In this document: piece after piece, positions 62,278 through 64,000 of the stretch
Numbering within the stretch: position 1 is the first letter of the stretch
Layout: each line of letters starts with the position of its first letter
NCBI RefSeq assembly: GCF_002979555.1
Contig: NZ_PCOZ01000001.1
Coordinates: 496,001-560,000 of the forward strand
Source: Pseudomonas sp. MYb60
GTDB lineage: Bacteria; Pseudomonadota; Gammaproteobacteria; Pseudomonadales; Pseudomonadaceae
DNA length: 64,000 bases
Direction of reading: 5' to 3'
Made by a program: the position numbers and the translations under genes
The notes under the pieces: generated by a model
Seen by the model: the letters and a program-made list of their open reading frames with translations, nothing else
Told to the model about the DNA's origin: nothing
Databases searched by the model: none

Positions 62278-63527
62278 TTGCGCAGCTCCATGTGTGGACG
62301 TTGCATCGGGAGCAGGCCTTGAGGACGCCAGATCATCATCAGCACCATCATGGCGCCGAACATCAGCATGCGGTACTCACTGAACTCACGCATCATTTCC
62401 GGCAGCAGGATCATCACGATCGCGGCGAGGATCACGCCCAGCTGCGAGCCCATGCCACCCAGTACCACGATGGCGAGAATGATCGCCGACTCGATAAAGG
62501 TGAACGATTCCGGGGTCACCAGGCCTTGGCGCGCGGCGAAGAAGCTGCCGGCGAAACCGGCGAACGCGGCGCCCAGGGTGAAGGCGGAGAGCTTGATGAT
62601 GGTCGGGTTCAGGCCCAGGGCCCGGCAGGCGATCTCATCTTCGCGCAGCGCTTCCCATGCACGGCCGATAGGCATACGCAGCAGGCGGTTGATCACGAAC
62701 AATGCTGCCAGTGCCAGCAACAACGCCACCAGGTACAGGAACACCACTTTGCTCACCGGGTTGTAGGCAATCCCGAAGTACTCGTGGAAGGTCTGCATGC
62801 CTTCTGCAGCCGTGCGGTCGAACGACAGGCCGAAGAAGGTCGGCTTGGGAATGCTGCTGATGCCGTTGGGGCCGCCGGTGATATCGGTGAGGTTACGCAG
62901 GAACAGGCGGATGATTTCCCCGAAACCCAGGGTCACGATCGCCAGGTAGTCACCGCGCAAACGCAACACCGGGAAACCCAGCAGGAAGCCAAACGTTGCC
63001 GCCGCCATGCCCGCCAGAGGCAGGCAGATCCAGAAGCTCCAGCCCAGGTAGTGCGAGAGCAGCGCGTAGGTGTAGGCACCCACGGCATAGAAGCCCACGT
63101 AACCCAGGTCGAGCAGGCCGGCCAGGCCCACCACGATGTTCAGGCCCAGGCCCAGCAACACGTAGATCAGGATCAGGGTGGCGATGTCGACGGCGCCGCG
63201 CGAGCCGAAGAATGGCCAGATCAGCGCGGCCACGATCAGGCCGATGATGATGTAGCGCTGGGTGCGCGGCAGGGTCAGGAATTGGCTGACCTTGGGCGAC
63301 ACCAGCGGCGCACGGTTGCCCTTGAACAGGGCGCTGAACTGATCGCTGAACAACACACGCAGGAACATCAGCACCGAGCACAGGGCGATGATGGTCAGGG
63401 TCACGGGACCGGTGCCATGCACTTCCAGGTTGATGCCGACAATGCTCAGCTTGAGGCCGAGTACCGGAAAGGCCACGGCCCATACCAGCAAGGCGCTGAA
63501 AAACGCCGATTTAAGATATCTGCTCAT
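62274..63527 (-). CDS. livM: Branched-chain amino acid ABC transporter permease LivM
   Basis: LivM is an inner-membrane permease of the importer. The 417-residue protein has an extended N-terminal part ([20 protein letters not shown]) before the shared ten-helix core. Conserved elements are [40 protein letters not shown] and the EAA-like [20 protein letters not shown]. It overlaps both livH and livG by four bases. It is called braE in P. aeruginosa. Confidence 0.96.
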   Translation of the reverse strand: MSRYLKSAFFSALLVWAVAFPVLGLKLSIVGINLEVHGTGPVTLTIIALCSVLMFLRVLFSDQFSALFKGNRAPLVSPKVSQFLTLPRTQRYIIIGLIVAALIWPFFGSRGAVDIATLILIYVLLGLGLNIVVGLAGLLDLGYVGFYAVGAYTYALLSHYLGWSFWICLPLAGMAAATFGFLLGFPVLRLRGDYLAIVTLGFGEIIRLFLRNLTDITGGPNGISSIPKPTFFGLSFDRTAAEGMQTFHEYFGIAYNPVSKVVFLYLVALLLALAALFVINRLLRMPIGRAWEALREDEIACRALGLNPTIIKLSAFTLGAAFAGFAGSFFAARQGLVTPESFTFIESAIILAIVVLGGMGSQLGVILAAIVMILLPEMMREFSEYRMLMFGAMMVLMMIWRPQGLLPMQRPHMELRK

Positions 63528-64000
63528 ACTTTCTCAACCTCCGGACGGCCCAGGATGCCGGTCGGACGGAACAACAGCACCAGAACCAAGAGGCCGAACG
63601 CCACGACGTCCTTGTATTGGTCGCCGAAGATATCGGCGCCAAAGGCTTCAGCCACACCCAGCACCAGCCCGCCGAGCATCGCGCCCGGGATACTGCCGAT
63701 GCCGCCCAAGACCGCTGCGGTAAAGGCTTTGAGCCCTACCAGGAAGCCGGCGTTGGGGTTGATCACGCCGTACTGCATGCTCAGCAGCACCGCCGCAACG
63801 GCGGCCAGTGCGGCACCGATCACGAAGGTCAGGGCGATGATGTTGTTGGTGTTGATGCCCAGCAGGTTGGCCATCTTGATGTCTTCGGCGCAGGCCCGGC
63901 AGGCGCGCCCCAGACGGGAGCGGGAAATGAACAGGGTCAGGCCCAGCATGGCCACCAGGGTGACGACGAAGACCAGGATCTGCATGTAGGAAATCAGCAC
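63524..64000 (-). CDS. livH: Branched-chain amino acid ABC transporter permease LivH, 3' part
   Basis: This is the C-terminal 158 residues of the LivH permease, cut by the right window edge. Its start lies beyond 64000. It has about three membrane segments and the EAA loop [20 protein letters not shown], then [20 protein letters not shown], which is typical of LivH. It ends with [14 protein letters not shown]. It overlaps livM by four bases. The periplasmic binding protein gene is expected further upstream. Confidence 0.95.
   Translation of the reverse strand: MLISYMQILVFVVTLVAMLGLTLFISRSRLGRACRACAEDIKMANLLGINTNNIIALTFVIGAALAAVAAVLLSMQYGVINPNAGFLVGLKAFTAAVLGGIGSIPGAMLGGLVLGVAEAFGADIFGDQYKDVVAFGLLVLVLLFRPTGILGRPEVEKV

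Noticed and set aside
62292..63989. A 565-codon plus-strand open frame opposite livM and livH
   Set aside because: The composition is dominated by Gln, His and Arg, and the minus strand is plainly the transporter operon.

Overview
The window is chromosomal DNA of a fluorescent Pseudomonas, most likely the P. fluorescens species group. The evidence is the high GC content, the order dnaE-accA-tilS-pyrG-kdsA-eno-ftsB-ispD followed by ispF-truD-surE-pcm-nlpD-rpoS, close Pseudomonas homologues such as a QuiP-type acylase, and intergenic repeats built on GTGGGAGGGGGC/GCCCCC, which are typical REP/REPIN elements of this group. Coding density is about 90 percent. I see no rRNA, tRNA, CRISPR array, prophage or IS element.

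Layout. 1-10.2 kb is core: the 3' part of dnaE, then accA, tilS, pyrG, kdsA, eno, ftsB and ispD. 10.2-13.3 kb is a LysR regulator divergent from a glutathione-dependent formaldehyde detoxification pair (frmA, fghA). 13.3-18.4 kb is the ispF-truD-surE-pcm-nlpD-rpoS block. 18.6-20.1 kb holds a cold-shock gene, dcd and a small Pro-rich protein. 20.1-30.3 kb holds the four ligase-associated DNA-repair genes (pdeM, lhr, lig, exo). They are split into two pairs by a five-gene basic amino acid ABC transporter operon of the aotJQMOP type. 30.4-33.4 kb has the QuiP acylase and the 3' remnant of a glutathione S-transferase gene. 33.5-38.8 kb has an iron/siderophore-type ABC transporter divergent from an OmpR/EnvZ-type two-component pair. 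38.9-43.0 kb is a set of small envelope and metal-binding genes: two SEC-C proteins, a LEA/WHy lipoprotein, an OmpA lipoprotein, a secreted collagen-like protein and a CopD-family membrane gene broken by a one-base frameshift.

43-58 kb has dinG, a GH50-like glycoside hydrolase, an EstB-type esterase, an unusual Trp-rich OmpA lipoprotein, pdxH, a SlyB-type lipoprotein, nhaA, a cysteine-synthase-like PLP enzyme, a large FAD protein, a lipoprotein, an SDR and a LysR regulator. 58.2-60.7 kb is a compact bufferin-type RiPP operon (bufA-bufB-bufC-doxX). It encodes an exported four-Cys precursor, a DUF692/MNIO modifying enzyme, its DUF2063 partner and a DoxX membrane protein, with an ECF-like promoter upstream. 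This is the most distinctive system in the window and is probably a copper-stress metallophore. 60.8-64 kb is the branched-chain amino acid transporter livFGM plus the 3' part of livH.

Coordinates and motifs were read directly from the sequence. Functions come from family knowledge. Promoters, operators and some starts are inferred by eye, and no database searches were run.
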